Below are positions 16,749-26,504 of a DNA stretch of 64,000 nucleotides, piece after piece. The position numbers were made by a program, and so were the translations under genes. Each line of letters opens with the position of its first letter. Within the stretch, counting starts at the first letter, position 1. The stretch comes from WLMZ01 sp043753895 (GTDB taxonomy: Bacteria > Actinomycetota > Acidimicrobiia > Acidimicrobiales > Ilumatobacteraceae). Below the pieces are notes generated by a model. The model did not search any database. It had not been told where the DNA came from and saw only the letters and a program-made list of their open reading frames with translations. The stretch lies in contig JAYUWK010000171.1 in NCBI GenBank assembly GCA_043753895.1, positions 62,001 through 126,000 of the forward strand, given 5' to 3'.

Positions 16749-19049
16749 GACCAGAGTCGATGTCACCGTTGGCGCGACGGGCGTGCTGTGATGATGACCC
16801 TCGACATCGATCTTGGGGATCAGACGATCGAGCCAACCAGGCAACCACCAGTTGCGTGCGCCAAGGAGTTCCATCGTCGCGGGCACCAGCAACATACGCA
16901 CGATGGTGGCGTCGATGAATACCGCAGAGGCCAGACCGAGTCCGAACAGTTTGAGCTGACGGTTATCACCGAGGATGAACGCGCTGAACACGCACACCAT
17001 GATGAGCGCGGCCGCGGTGATCACGCGAGCGGTGGCTGCGAGACCATCGGCAACGGCAGTGGCATTGTCGCCGGTGCGATCGAACTCCTCTTTCATACGC
17101 GAGAGCAGGAACACCTCGTAGTCCATCGAGAGACCAAACACGATGGCGAAGAGCATCATCGGTGCCCATGCCTCCACCGGGCCGGCCTTGCCGACGCCGA
17201 TGAGATTCTCGCCCCACCCCCACTGGAAGACCGCGACGATCACGCCGTAGGCCGCGCCGATGGACAGCAGGTTCATGATCACTGCCTTCAACGGAACGAG
17301 CAGACTTCGGAACACGGCCATCAGCAGCAAGAAGCTGAGCACCAGCACCGCACCGATCAACAACGGCAGGCGTGCCCCGAGGTACTCGGAGAAATCTTGG
17401 CTCGCCGCAGTGAAGCCGCCGACACGCGCCTTGTACCCGGAGTCAGGGATCACCTGGGCGCGCAGTCGATGCACCAGATCGGTGGTGGCCACGTCCTGCG
17501 GCGCGCTCGCGGGCACCACAGTGATCAACGCCAGATCAGCGCGTATCGGGCGGGCGAAGGCGACCTGTACTCCCTCGGTGGACTGCAGCGTCTTGGTGAA
17601 TGCCTGCACCTTCGCGGCGTCGGCCGCCGGTGCACCTTCCAAGGTGACCACGAGTGGTCCGTTGAAGCCCGGGCCGAAGCCCTCGGCGAGTAGGTCGTAG
17701 GCCTTACGCACGGTCTGATCAGGTTGGGCGTTGCCGGTATCACCGAACCCGAGACGAATCGAGAACAGCGGGATCGTGAGCACCACCAACACACCGGCGC
17801 CCAGCGCGAACGCCGGCCAAGGCCTGCGCTGGATCAGTCTGCTCCAGCGATACCAGAAACCCTGCTCGCGGGGCTTCTCGGCCCGGTGTGGCACGGGCTT
17901 GCGCAACGACGGAAACACCAAGCTCGCGAGGAGCACAGCTACGGCGAGGGCAAGGCCGCCGACCACGATGCCCACGTTCGAAGTGATGATCGCGCCAAGG
18001 CCGCCGACCACGAGCAGCCCGAGTGAGATGAGCGCGGCACGCGAGGTGACGTTGATGCGATGTCCAACCATGCCCAACAGTGCGGGCAGCAGTGTGACCG
18101 AGGCAATCATCATCATCAGCACGCCGACCGCGGCGCCAGTGGCAAGGCCACGCACGAACGACAGCCCCATGATGTAGAGGCCGAGCAACGAGATGATCAC
18201 CGTGGTGCCGGCAAAGAGCACGGCACGCCCACTGGTGTCGACGGACTCGACGACCGCGTCCTCGACCGACAAACCATCCTGCAGGCCCTCGCGGTAACGC
18301 GTGACGATGAACAGCGCATAGTCGATGCCTACGCCGAGGCCGATCATTGCGACCATTTGTGTGGTGAAGTCGGGCATCTCGGCCACGTTGCTCAGCAGAC
18401 CAACGATGCTCGATCCGAGGCCGAGTCCGATGAGTGCCGTGCCGATGGGCAGACCCATCGCAAGCACCGAGCCGAACGCAAGCACAAGGATGATCACCGC
18501 CGCGATCACGCCGAGTGCCTCTGACGCGGGGAACTTCACCTTCTGGAAGGCCTGCCCGCCGTATTCGATCTGCAATGAATGACCCGGCGTCATGTGCGTG
18601 GGTGTTGCTGCGCCGAGACCCTGAATCTGATCAGCGAGTGCGGCGAACTGCGTCTGGGTGCGTTCGGTGATCTTCAACTGCGCGAAACCGATTGTTCCAT
18701 CTGCACTGATCTGTTGCTTCGGTGCGTCAAAGGGACTGGTCACCTGCACGCCGTTGATCGCGTCGACCTCGGTGAACAGATCCGTGAGCGCTGTCTTGAC
18801 CGCCGGGTCATTGACGCCTTGGGTCGCCTTCACGACGATCTGTGAGTCGAAGCCGGCCTGTTCCTTACTCACACTTTCGAGCAGGCGGAACACGTCGCGA
18901 GCCTCACCACTGGGCAACTGCATCTGCGTATGGAAGTCGGAGCCGACAACACTCGACGTAACACCGAGCGCGACGAACAACGGAATCCAGATCGCGAAGA
19001 CAACGACCTTTCGGTGGCGTACGCACCAGCGCGCGAGACGAGACAGCAT
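16743..19049 (-). CDS. MMPL-family RND transporter
   Basis: The protein is about 768 residues long, with two copies of the MMPL layout: one membrane helix, a large extracytoplasmic loop, then five helices. Motifs include GLGVGIDYALFIVTRYREGL in the first half and FGLSMDYEVFLLSRMKEEF in the second, with the proton-relay Asp-Tyr pairs. Such exporters move lipids or drugs across the cytoplasmic membrane. An in-frame GTG at 19121 would add 24 residues; ATG 19049 (MLSRLARWCVRHRK) matches the usual family start. The stop lies inside a minisatellite. Confidence 0.92.
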   Translation of the reverse strand: MLSRLARWCVRHRKVVVFAIWIPLFVALGVTSSVVGSDFHTQMQLPSGEARDVFRLLESVSKEQAGFDSQIVVKATQGVNDPAVKTALTDLFTEVDAINGVQVTSPFDAPKQQISADGTIGFAQLKITERTQTQFAALADQIQGLGAATPTHMTPGHSLQIEYGGQAFQKVKFPASEALGVIAAVIILVLAFGSVLAMGLPIGTALIGLGLGSSIVGLLSNVAEMPDFTTQMVAMIGLGVGIDYALFIVTRYREGLQDGLSVEDAVVESVDTSGRAVLFAGTTVIISLLGLYIMGLSFVRGLATGAAVGVLMMMIASVTLLPALLGMVGHRINVTSRAALISLGLLVVGGLGAIITSNVGIVVGGLALAVAVLLASLVFPSLRKPVPHRAEKPREQGFWYRWSRLIQRRPWPAFALGAGVLVVLTIPLFSIRLGFGDTGNAQPDQTVRKAYDLLAEGFGPGFNGPLVVTLEGAPAADAAKVQAFTKTLQSTEGVQVAFARPIRADLALITVVPASAPQDVATTDLVHRLRAQVIPDSGYKARVGGFTAASQDFSEYLGARLPLLIGAVLVLSFLLLMAVFRSLLVPLKAVIMNLLSIGAAYGVIVAVFQWGWGENLIGVGKAGPVEAWAPMMLFAIVFGLSMDYEVFLLSRMKEEFDRTGDNATAVADGLAATARVITAAALIMVCVFSAFILGDNRQLKLFGLGLASAVFIDATIVRMLLVPATMELLGARNWWLPGWLDRLIPKIDVEGHHHSTPVAPTVTSTLVD

Positions 19050-19227
19050 GAGGGGAGTTCCGTTCTTCGGAGCAAGCATCGGGGGGATGGCCACACGATC
19101 GTCAGATCGGTTAGCGCTCACACGTTATTCGGTCGAAAACGGCGGAGCGAGGGTTATTGGTCACAGTCAGTGTCCATGAACAGAGGCGTTGACGAACCGG
19201 CGTCCACTCTCTACGGTCAGGGGCACG

Positions 19228-20265
19228 ATGACGCACGCGCCCGAAGCTGCACTTGGCTGGACTCCCCAACTGGACGCGCTGTGGGCAGAGGGCGGGCGTG
19301 GGGGTGAACCCGGACGGGTGATGCGTCTCGATCGGGGTTGGAGCACGGTGCGTCAGAGCATCGCCGACGAACCACTGCGGGTCCGCAACATCGGTATCGA
19401 CATCGCGGTGGGCGACTGGGTCATTCCGTCATCCGACCGCGAGAAGATCGACTCAGTGCTCGATCGCCAGAGTGCCTTCGTTCGGCGCGCCTCGGCCGAA
19501 GGGGCGCGAGCCGAAGCACACACCCTTGCCGCAAACATCGATGTGGTGTTCCTGGTACACGGGCTCAACAGTCCACCCAACCAACGACGACTCGAGCGCG
19601 AGTTGGTCCTCGCCTTCGACAGTGGCGCCCGGCCGGTGGTGGTGTTGTCGAAGCTCGACCTGGTCGACGATCCCGCGATCGTCGCGAACTCGGTGGCATC
19701 ACTCGAGGCCGTGTCGTTCGGCGTGCCCGTGCACGCGGTGAGCGGCATCACCCATGCCGGGCTCGAGACATTGCGTGGCTACGCCGCGACGGGCCGCACG
19801 ATTGCACTGTTGGGTGCAAGTGGCGTGGGCAAGAGCACCATCATCAACGCCTTGGTTGGCGACTCCGTGCAGCGCACCAACGATGTGCGTATGGGCGACC
19901 AACGCGGCCGACACACCACCACCGCGGCCGAGCTGGTATCGCTGCCCACAGGCGGTTGGCTGCTCGATACGCCGGGCGTGCGCGCCGTAAGCCTGTGGCT
20001 CAGCGGCCAAGGCATCGAGCGCGCCTTTGCCGACGTGTTCGACCTGATGGACCACTGCCGGTTCCGCAACTGTAAACACGAAGACGAGCCTGGTTGCGCC
20101 GTGCACGCGGCGATCGAACGGGGTGACCTGCCTGCCGTGCGACTTGACAGCCTGAAGCGCTTGGTCGCAGAAGAAGCAGCGCTAGAGGAGGAACAACGGG
20201 CCCACATCAAAGCGGGCGACCGCCGCGGGGTGCATCGCCCCCGTACAACAGGTCGGTTCGGCTAA
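19228..20265 (+). CDS. rsgA: Ribosome small subunit-dependent GTPase A
   Basis: This 345-residue circularly permuted GTPase acts in late 30S assembly. The OB-fold N-terminus is followed by the G4 element LSKLDLVD, then G1 GASGVGKST, then G3 DTPGVR, the permuted G4-G1-G3 order. A zinc knuckle CRFRNCKHEDEPGCAVHAAI is at the C-terminus. ATG 19228 follows GGTCAGGGG; the TTG at 19189 is a weaker alternative. Its closeness to MMPL (divergent) has no clear meaning. Confidence 0.93.
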   Translation: MTHAPEAALGWTPQLDALWAEGGRGGEPGRVMRLDRGWSTVRQSIADEPLRVRNIGIDIAVGDWVIPSSDREKIDSVLDRQSAFVRRASAEGARAEAHTLAANIDVVFLVHGLNSPPNQRRLERELVLAFDSGARPVVVLSKLDLVDDPAIVANSVASLEAVSFGVPVHAVSGITHAGLETLRGYAATGRTIALLGASGVGKSTIINALVGDSVQRTNDVRMGDQRGRHTTTAAELVSLPTGGWLLDTPGVRAVSLWLSGQGIERAFADVFDLMDHCRFRNCKHEDEPGCAVHAAIERGDLPAVRLDSLKRLVAEEAALEEEQRAHIKAGDRRGVHRPRTTGRFG

Positions 20266-20287
20266 ACCAGCGCAAGCTGGCGACGAC

Positions 20288-20599
20288 TCAGCTCGTTTGG
20301 GGCTTGCGGCGACGCACTGCAGCGACGCCAACCAAGGCGCCACCGGCGAGGACGATCATGCCAGCGGTCTGCAGGGTACTGGTGCTGTCGCCACCCGTGA
20401 CGGGGAGCGTGACGGGCGGCGGCGGCGGGATCTGGGCCTGGAGCGTTGTGGTGGGCGCTGGGGGATAGATGCAGGTCTGGCCCTCGATCTGCTGATTCGG
20501 GGATTCCGCCTGGCACAGCGGTAGCGCTGCATGGGCAGTCCCGACCGCGCCAATGACGACAAATCCAATGGTCGATGCCAACACAGCTAGTTTCCGCAT
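20288..20599 (-). CDS. Small secreted protein with LPxTG-like sorting signal
   Basis: This 103-residue protein has a signal peptide (MRKLAVLASTIGFVVIGAVG, cleavage after AHA), a short Cys-containing segment ending GQTCIYPP, a Pro/Thr-rich stretch, then LPVTG, a hydrophobic helix and RRRK: a sortase-type cell-wall sorting signal or simple membrane anchor. ATG 20599 follows GGAGG. A paralogue with the same N-terminal Cys segment lies at 55026-55559. No sortase gene is visible. Confidence 0.82.
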   Translation of the reverse strand: MRKLAVLASTIGFVVIGAVGTAHAALPLCQAESPNQQIEGQTCIYPPAPTTTLQAQIPPPPPVTLPVTGGDSTSTLQTAGMIVLAGGALVGVAAVRRRKPQTS

Positions 20600-20675
20600 G
20601 ATCGGGCCTCCTTCGCTTTCCGGGTCAAACAATAACAGCCGCCATTTGAAAGCGCCAGAGGCCAACGGCGAAAGG

Positions 20676-20696
20676 TGGGAATCTTGACGATTCCCA
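20676..20696. promoter_or_regulatory. Palindrome upstream of the polysaccharide locus
   Basis: TGGGAATC-TTGAC-GATTCCCA at 20676-20696 is a perfect 8-bp inverted repeat with a 5-bp spacer. It lies in the 221-bp gap between the divergent LPVTG protein gene and the first polysaccharide gene, and includes a TTGAC that may be part of a -35 element. It is a candidate operator for either direction. Confidence 0.45.
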
Positions 20697-20820
20697 GACC
20701 ATCGACCCGACACGGGGGCGTACTCTATGTCGAGAACTCTGTCACTCGGCGTGGTGGCGCGGTAGGGTTCGTATAGTTCGAGCAGCGGGCCAGGCACCGT
20801 GAGCTGAGAGGCGGCTTCAG

Positions 20821-22650
20821 TTGGTGAAGACACTGAAAGGTTGGATGCGGCGGCATCTTCCTGTCGTCTACTTCGCTGTCGATGCAGCCTCTTGGGCGAT
20901 CGCGCTCGTTGTTGTCACGTGGCTGCGGCTCGAGTTCTCCTTCCACAAAGTGGGCCCGCTGTCGCTCTTTCTCACCGTCGAGGTCGCAATCATTGCGCAT
21001 GGCGTCACCGGAGTCCTCGGTGGGCTGTATCGGCGCCGCTGGCGCTACGGGAGCTTCGAGGAGATCCTCGGTCTAGCCGCCACCGCTGCTGTTGGCGCAG
21101 CCGTCACGACACTGTTCCTGTTGATTCCGAGCATCGATGTGCCGCGTTCAGTTGCCCTGCTCGGTGCCCCGGCGGCCGTGCTCCTCAGCGTCGGCATGCG
21201 CGCACTCTGGCGTCTCTACCGCGCTCGGCAGACCCGACCATCCGCATCGAATGCCGAGCCACTGTTGGTGATTGGCGCCGGCGAGGGTGCCGATCAGGTA
21301 CTCCGCATGCTGCTCAAAAATGTCGACAGCCCGTACCTTCCGGTAGCGCTCATCGACGACGATCCCGACAAGCAGCAGCTCCGCATGCACGGCATCCGCG
21401 TCGCCGGTACCCTCGCCGACCTCCACGAGGTCGCCAAGCGTTTTGGTGCAACCACGGTGTTGCTCGCGATCCCCACGGCAGACAGCGATTTGATTCGCCA
21501 GGTCGACGAAGCCGCAACGCAGGCGCGGTTGCGCCTGTTGGTGCTTCCCCCCGTATACGGCATGCTCGACGCACCGGTGATGGGCGACATTCGCCCGGTG
21601 TCAGAGGGCGACCTGCTCGGCCGCCATCCAACCAACATCGACACCGACGCGGTTGCCAACTACGTCACCGGCAAGCGAGTGCTCGTCACCGGTGCCGGAG
21701 GCAGCATCGGTAGCGAACTGTGCCGCCAACTCGCCCGCTTCGACCCTGCCACGCTGACCATGCTCGACCGAGACGAGAACGGTCTGCACCGGGTGCAGCT
21801 CAGCATTCAGGGTCGTGCCCTGCTCGACAGCCCCGACCTGGCGTTGGCCGACCTGCGCGACGCGCAGCGGCTACTCGATCTGTTCGAGCTGCATCAGCCC
21901 CAGGTGGTGTTCCATGCGGCCGCGCTGAAACACCTGCCCTTGCTCGAGGCGGCACCCGGCGAAGCGTGGAAGACCAACGTCGTCGGTACGCGCAACGTTC
22001 TCGAAGCGGCGCGAGCCGTTGGCGTCGAACGCGTCGTCAACATCAGTACCGACAAGGCCGCCGATCCCGCGAGTGTGTTGGGCTACAGCAAACGCATCAC
22101 CGAGCGTCTCACCGCACACGCTGGCGAGACGTCCGACGGCAGCTACGTGTCGGTGCGGTTCGGCAACGTGCTCGGCTCGAACGGCTCCGTGCTCACTGCA
22201 TTCCGCGCCCAGGCCGCAGCCGGTGGTCCGCTGACGGTGACCCACCCCGACGTCACGCGGTACTTCATGACGGTGGAAGAAGCCGTGCGTCTCACCATAT
22301 ATGCGGGCGCCATCGGCAGATCCGGCGAGGTGCTCATTCTCGACATGGGCAGCCCGGTGCGTATAGCCGATCTCGCCGAGCGTCTGGCCGTGCAGCACAA
22401 GCCACAGCTGAAGGTGATCTACACCGGCCTCCGACCGGGCGAGAAGTTGCACGAGGACCTCATCAGTGCCACCGAGGACGACAACCGCCCGGTGCATCCG
22501 CTCATCACCCATGTGAACGTGCCGCGGCTGGCGTTCGAGGAAGCTGTTGCGCTCATGCCCAGCGACCAGGCCATCACCATCGAGCGCATCCGCGTGGTTG
22601 CCGCGCACGATCCGTCGGTGACTGCGACGGTCGAGCACCAAACAGTATGA
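20821..22650 (+). CDS. Membrane-bound nucleotide-sugar 4,6-dehydratase (PglF/WbpM/CapD family)
   Basis: The protein has 609 residues. Four membrane helices occupy residues ~12-125, a Rossmann-like segment VIGAGEGADQ follows near 148, and the catalytic SDR domain begins VTGAGGSIGSELCRQL near 288. The active-site region NISTDKAADPASVLGYSKR has Tyr before Ser-Lys at about 422; many close relatives have another residue there. Such enzymes make UDP-4-keto-6-deoxy-GlcNAc. The TTG 20821 or GTG 20824 start is preceded by GAGAGGCGG. Its stop overlaps the aminotransferase start. Confidence 0.9.
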   Translation: MVKTLKGWMRRHLPVVYFAVDAASWAIALVVVTWLRLEFSFHKVGPLSLFLTVEVAIIAHGVTGVLGGLYRRRWRYGSFEEILGLAATAAVGAAVTTLFLLIPSIDVPRSVALLGAPAAVLLSVGMRALWRLYRARQTRPSASNAEPLLVIGAGEGADQVLRMLLKNVDSPYLPVALIDDDPDKQQLRMHGIRVAGTLADLHEVAKRFGATTVLLAIPTADSDLIRQVDEAATQARLRLLVLPPVYGMLDAPVMGDIRPVSEGDLLGRHPTNIDTDAVANYVTGKRVLVTGAGGSIGSELCRQLARFDPATLTMLDRDENGLHRVQLSIQGRALLDSPDLALADLRDAQRLLDLFELHQPQVVFHAAALKHLPLLEAAPGEAWKTNVVGTRNVLEAARAVGVERVVNISTDKAADPASVLGYSKRITERLTAHAGETSDGSYVSVRFGNVLGSNGSVLTAFRAQAAAGGPLTVTHPDVTRYFMTVEEAVRLTIYAGAIGRSGEVLILDMGSPVRIADLAERLAVQHKPQLKVIYTGLRPGEKLHEDLISATEDDNRPVHPLITHVNVPRLAFEEAVALMPSDQAITIERIRVVAAHDPSVTATVEHQTV

Positions 22651-23768
22651 GCCGAATATTTCTGTCATCGCCCGATGTCGGACCGCTCGAACGCGAGGCT
22701 CTGCTGCGTGCGTTCGACAGCGGCTGGGTCGCCCCGGCGGGCCCCGAGTTAGAGGCTTTCGAACACGACGTCGCCGCGATCACCGGGTGGCCCGGAGCTG
22801 TCGCGATGTCGAGCGGTACTGCGGCCCTGCACCTCGCGCTGCTCGGCCAGGGAGTACAGCCCGGCGACCGCGTTCTGCTCTCCAGTTTCACCTTTGCCGC
22901 AACGGCCAACGCGGTTGCCTATTGCGGCGCCGAGCCCACCTTCATCGACAGTGACACCGCCACGTGGAACATGAACCCGCAGTTGCTCGCAGACGAACTC
23001 GCCGATGCCCGCCGCCACAATCGCCTGCCCAAGGCCGTCGTGGTCGTCGACTTGTACGGACAGTGCGCCGACTACGACCCAATCGTGGCGCAGTGCCACG
23101 AGTTGGGCATTCCGGTGGTGGAGGACGCTGCCGAAGCGCTGGGTGCCACCTACAAGGGTCGGCCCGCTGGCACCCTTGGCGATACCGGTGTGTTCTCGTT
23201 CAATGGCAACAAGATCATCACTACCAGCGGCGGCGGCATGTTCGTGTCGCCTGATCTCGAGTCGTCGAATCGCGTGCGCAATCTGGCCACACAGGCGCGG
23301 CGGCCGGCCGTTCACTACGAGCACACTGAAATCGGCTACAACTACCGACTGAGCAACCTGCTAGCCGCAATGGGCCGCGCGCAATTGCAACGGCTTCCGG
23401 CAATGTCGGCGCGCCGGCTGCATACCAACGCGCACTATCGCGAGTTGCTCGGCGACCTGCCCGGTGTGTCATTCATGCCTATTGCGCCGTGGGGTGGCTG
23501 GAACGGCTGGCTCACGTGCGTGGTCTTCGACGACGTTGCACAACGCAGTGCCGTGCAGCACGCGCTCGACGAGCACGACATCGAGAGTCGACCGCTGTGG
23601 AAACCGATGCATTTGCAACCAGTTTTCTCGGGGTGCGCGGCGCGCGTCGACGGCACCAGCGAATATCTCTTCGATCACGGTCTGTGCCTGCCAAGTGGCA
23701 GCGTGCTCACCGATGATCAGATCGACCTCGTTGCCAAAGTGACCATCGAAACGGTGCAGGCCAGCTAG
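22647..23768 (+). CDS. DegT/DnrJ/EryC1-type PLP-dependent sugar aminotransferase (PglE-like)
   Basis: This 373-residue enzyme aminates a keto-sugar nucleotide. It begins MSRIFLSSPDVGPLEREALL and shows SSGTAALHLALL, VEDAAEALGATYKG, FSFNGNKIITTSGGG (Schiff-base Lys), GYNYRLSNL and a C-terminal RPLWKPMH. The ATGA overlap with the upstream 4,6-dehydratase indicates that the keto-sugar product is passed directly on. It ends 4 bp into the convergent sugar dehydrogenase gene. Confidence 0.93.
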   Translation: MSRIFLSSPDVGPLEREALLRAFDSGWVAPAGPELEAFEHDVAAITGWPGAVAMSSGTAALHLALLGQGVQPGDRVLLSSFTFAATANAVAYCGAEPTFIDSDTATWNMNPQLLADELADARRHNRLPKAVVVVDLYGQCADYDPIVAQCHELGIPVVEDAAEALGATYKGRPAGTLGDTGVFSFNGNKIITTSGGGMFVSPDLESSNRVRNLATQARRPAVHYEHTEIGYNYRLSNLLAAMGRAQLQRLPAMSARRLHTNAHYRELLGDLPGVSFMPIAPWGGWNGWLTCVVFDDVAQRSAVQHALDEHDIESRPLWKPMHLQPVFSGCAARVDGTSEYLFDHGLCLPSGSVLTDDQIDLVAKVTIETVQAS

Positions 23769-25069
23769 AGCACCTCGCCCGTGAAGGTCTGGCCGCGCAA
23801 CAGGTTCTTGGTATCGAACACCCGCCCGGCATGCGCGGCGATGGTCACTGGATCAAACTCCGGGTGGTCGACAAGCACCACCACCACGTCGGCCGCCGCC
23901 AATTCGGCCGGAGAAAAAGGAACAAGGGGGAAGCGCACCTGTTGCGCGTTCACCTCGGCAATGTAGGGATCGCAGAAGCGAACCTCGGCACCGCTCGACG
24001 CGAGACGATCGGCGACGGCAACGCTGGGGCTCTCGCGCCAGTCGCTGGTGCCGGCCTTGTACGCGAGACCGAGCAGCAGCACCTTCGCACCGTTGACCGC
24101 CATGCGGTCGCGATTCAGCATTGCGGTGATGCGGTCGTGCACGTAGTCGGGCATGTGTTCGTTCACATCGTTGGCGAGTTCCACGAAACGGAAGGTGTGA
24201 CCGAGGTGTTGCTTCACACGCCACGCCAGATAGCTCGGGTCGATGGGGAGGCAGTGCCCGCCGACGCCAGGGCCGGGTGTGAAGCGCATGAATCCGAATG
24301 GCTTGGTGGCCGCTGCGTCGATGGCGCGCCAGATATCGACATCGAGATCGCGTGCGAACATGGCCAGCTCGTTGACCAGCGCGATGTTCACATGCCGGAA
24401 AGTGTTCTCGAGCAGCTTCACCAACTCAGCCTCGGCCGCTGACCCAACGGGAACGGTGGTATCGACGAGTACCGAGAAGAATGCGTCGACGGCGGTGAGC
24501 GAATCGGCGTCGATGCCGCTGACCACCTTCGGGGTGTTCTTCAAGCCGTAGCGGGAGTTGCCGGGGTCGATGCGCTCGGGCGAGTATCCGCAGAAGAAGC
24601 TGCCGACGTCGAGACCCGATCCCTGTGCCAGCAAAGGCGCGAGCAGCTCGGCCGTCGTGCCGGGATAGGTGGTGCTCTCCAAGATCACACAGGCTCCGGC
24701 TCGAAGGTGAACCGCCAGTGAACGCCCAGCCGCCTCGATGAACGACAGATCGGGAAGACCCTCGGCAAGCGGCGTCGGCACGCTGACGACAGCGATGTCG
24801 AAGCCAGCGAGATCGGCGGGGTCGCTGGTGGGCAAATACCCGTTCGCGAGTGCTGAGGCCAACTCGACGTCGCTCACATCGCCGACGTAGCTCTCGCCCG
24901 CAGCAAGCGAATGCACGCGGGCCGGTGAGGCCTCGAAGCCCACGACCGGAAACCCAACCTGCACGGCCCGCATTGCAACGGGCAGACCCACATATCCCTG
25001 ACCGACAACCACGACCTTCGCAGTGCGATCAGCGAGGCGGGACAGGAGGGATTCGAGATTCGGCGACAT
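23765..25069 (-). CDS. Nucleotide-sugar dehydrogenase (UDP-GlcNAc/ManNAc 6-dehydrogenase type)
   Basis: This 434-residue UDP-glucose/GDP-mannose dehydrogenase-family enzyme has GQGYVGLPVAMRAVQVGFPV (NAD-binding), the PTPL motif, ESTTYPGTT, YSPERIDPGN, the catalytic-Cys motif GVGGHCLPIDPSYL and LGLAYKAGTSDWRESPS. YSPERIDPGN is typical of the WecC/WbpA subgroup, which oxidises C6 of N-acetylhexosamines to uronic acids. It is encoded opposite to the flanking Pgl-like genes. Confidence 0.92.
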   Translation of the reverse strand: MSPNLESLLSRLADRTAKVVVVGQGYVGLPVAMRAVQVGFPVVGFEASPARVHSLAAGESYVGDVSDVELASALANGYLPTSDPADLAGFDIAVVSVPTPLAEGLPDLSFIEAAGRSLAVHLRAGACVILESTTYPGTTAELLAPLLAQGSGLDVGSFFCGYSPERIDPGNSRYGLKNTPKVVSGIDADSLTAVDAFFSVLVDTTVPVGSAAEAELVKLLENTFRHVNIALVNELAMFARDLDVDIWRAIDAAATKPFGFMRFTPGPGVGGHCLPIDPSYLAWRVKQHLGHTFRFVELANDVNEHMPDYVHDRITAMLNRDRMAVNGAKVLLLGLAYKAGTSDWRESPSVAVADRLASSGAEVRFCDPYIAEVNAQQVRFPLVPFSPAELAAADVVVVLVDHPEFDPVTIAAHAGRVFDTKNLLRGQTFTGEVL

Positions 25070-25238
25070 GCAGGGCAGACCTTGCTTTCTGGTCAGTGCG
25101 AGACGCCGAGCTTACTGCGGCGACCCAGGGCGATCGTATGTCTCCGAACGGCATCAGGGGTATGGTCGATTTACCACCGCCGTTGGAGCGGAGTGACCAG
25201 GCCGGTCGGGCGATTGGGCTGTGCGATAGCGTCGGCGT

Positions 25239-25889
25239 GTGACTTCGACTCAACGACGCGTGTTGGTAGTGGGCGCAGGCGGGCACGCGCGTGTGTGCAT
25301 CGAGGCCCTGACCGACGACATCTCCACGGTGATCGTCGGCTGTGTCAGTAGCGATGGAACCGGCATCGCAGGCCTTGACGCGGCGATGCTCGGCACTGAT
25401 TCCGATCTCGAACGGATAGCCGCAGAGCACGGAGCCACACACGTGTTCGTCGCGGTTGGCGACAACGCCGCTCGTTCGCGGGTGACTGCTCGATGCGGGG
25501 CTGCGGGCCTGACCGTCGCCACTGCGGTGAGCCGGTTCGCAATGCTCTCGCACACCGCTGTGATCGCCGAGGGCGCGGCCATCTTGCCGTGTGCCATCGT
25601 CAACGCTGCGACACACATCGGCGATGGAGTCATCGTGAACACCGGCGCGAGCATCGATCACGACTGCGTGCTTGGCGAGTTCGCTCATGTTGCGCCGGGT
25701 GTGGCCATCGCGGGTGGTGTCACCATCGGGTCCCGGGCATTCATCGGCATCGGCGCACGCATCATTCCCGGCATCACCATCGGTGACGATGCCGTCGTTG
25801 GTGCTGGCGCGGTGGTGATACGCGACGTACCCGCTGGCACCACCGTCGTTGGCGTGCCGGCCCGACCCATCCGCGAACGGACTCGGTGA
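25239..25889 (+). CDS. NeuD/PglD-family sugar O/N-acyltransferase
   Basis: The protein has 216 residues. An N-terminal Rossmann-like domain (RVLVVGAGGHARVCIEAL) precedes a left-handed beta-helix of hexapeptide repeats (ILPCAIVNAATHIGDGVIVN, with the likely catalytic His in SIDHDCVLGEFAHVAPG). PglD acetylates the C4 amine made by PglE. The start is GTG 25239. It runs 6 bp ahead of the phosphoglycosyltransferase gene. The 169 bp before it hold no recognised element. Confidence 0.9.
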   Translation: MTSTQRRVLVVGAGGHARVCIEALTDDISTVIVGCVSSDGTGIAGLDAAMLGTDSDLERIAAEHGATHVFVAVGDNAARSRVTARCGAAGLTVATAVSRFAMLSHTAVIAEGAAILPCAIVNAATHIGDGVIVNTGASIDHDCVLGEFAHVAPGVAIAGGVTIGSRAFIGIGARIIPGITIGDDAVVGAGAVVIRDVPAGTTVVGVPARPIRERTR

Positions 25890-25895
25890 CCAACG

Positions 25896-26504
25896 ATGTT
25901 CGCGAACGCGGTACGGCGCACGCTCGACATCAGCGTGGCGCTCCTGATTCTCGTCGTCGGATCACCCGTGCTCCTTGCCGTTGCGATCGCCGTTCGCATC
26001 CGGCTCGGATCACCCGTGCTGTTCCGCCAGAGTCGCCTCGGCATCGGTGGCCAGCCCTTCGACGTGCTCAAGTTCCGCACCATGCGCGATCCGGCACCGG
26101 GTCGCGAAGGCCCAGAATTCGACGCCGAACGTCTTCCCCGACTTGGCCAGTTCCTGCGTGGGGCAAGTCTCGATGAACTGCCCTCGATGATCAACCTCTT
26201 GCGCGGCGACGTATCACTCGTCGGCCCGCGTCCCCTGCCCGAGCACTATTGGGCCCGGTACCGCGGTGCCGAATACGAACGCTTCCTCGTGAAGCCAGGA
26301 GTCACCGGACTGGCCCAGATCAACGGACGTAACACTGTCGACTGGGATGCACGCCTTGCCTTCGATGTGCTGTACGTACGCACACGCAGCCTGCGCCTCG
26401 ATCTGCAAATCCTGATCAAGACCATTCCAGTGGTGCTTGGCCGTTCTGGAGTGAACCATGCCGAGGGCGTGACAATGCACGCTCTCCCGGCCGATCGCCC
26501 TTAG
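25896..26504 (+). CDS. Monotopic phosphoglycosyltransferase (PglC-like undecaprenyl-phosphate sugar transferase)
   Basis: This 202-residue enzyme transfers a phospho-sugar from a UDP-sugar to undecaprenyl phosphate, starting glycan assembly. It shows a reentrant N-terminal helix (LDISVALLILVVGSPVLL), FRQSRLGIGGQPFDVLKFRTM, the catalytic Asp-Glu in ASLDELPSMINLLRGDVSLV, GPRPLP and KPGVTGLAQINGRN. At 200 residues it is the short PglC type. It overlaps the convergent glycosyltransferase by 4 bp. Confidence 0.93.
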   Translation: MFANAVRRTLDISVALLILVVGSPVLLAVAIAVRIRLGSPVLFRQSRLGIGGQPFDVLKFRTMRDPAPGREGPEFDAERLPRLGQFLRGASLDELPSMINLLRGDVSLVGPRPLPEHYWARYRGAEYERFLVKPGVTGLAQINGRNTVDWDARLAFDVLYVRTRSLRLDLQILIKTIPVVLGRSGVNHAEGVTMHALPADRP

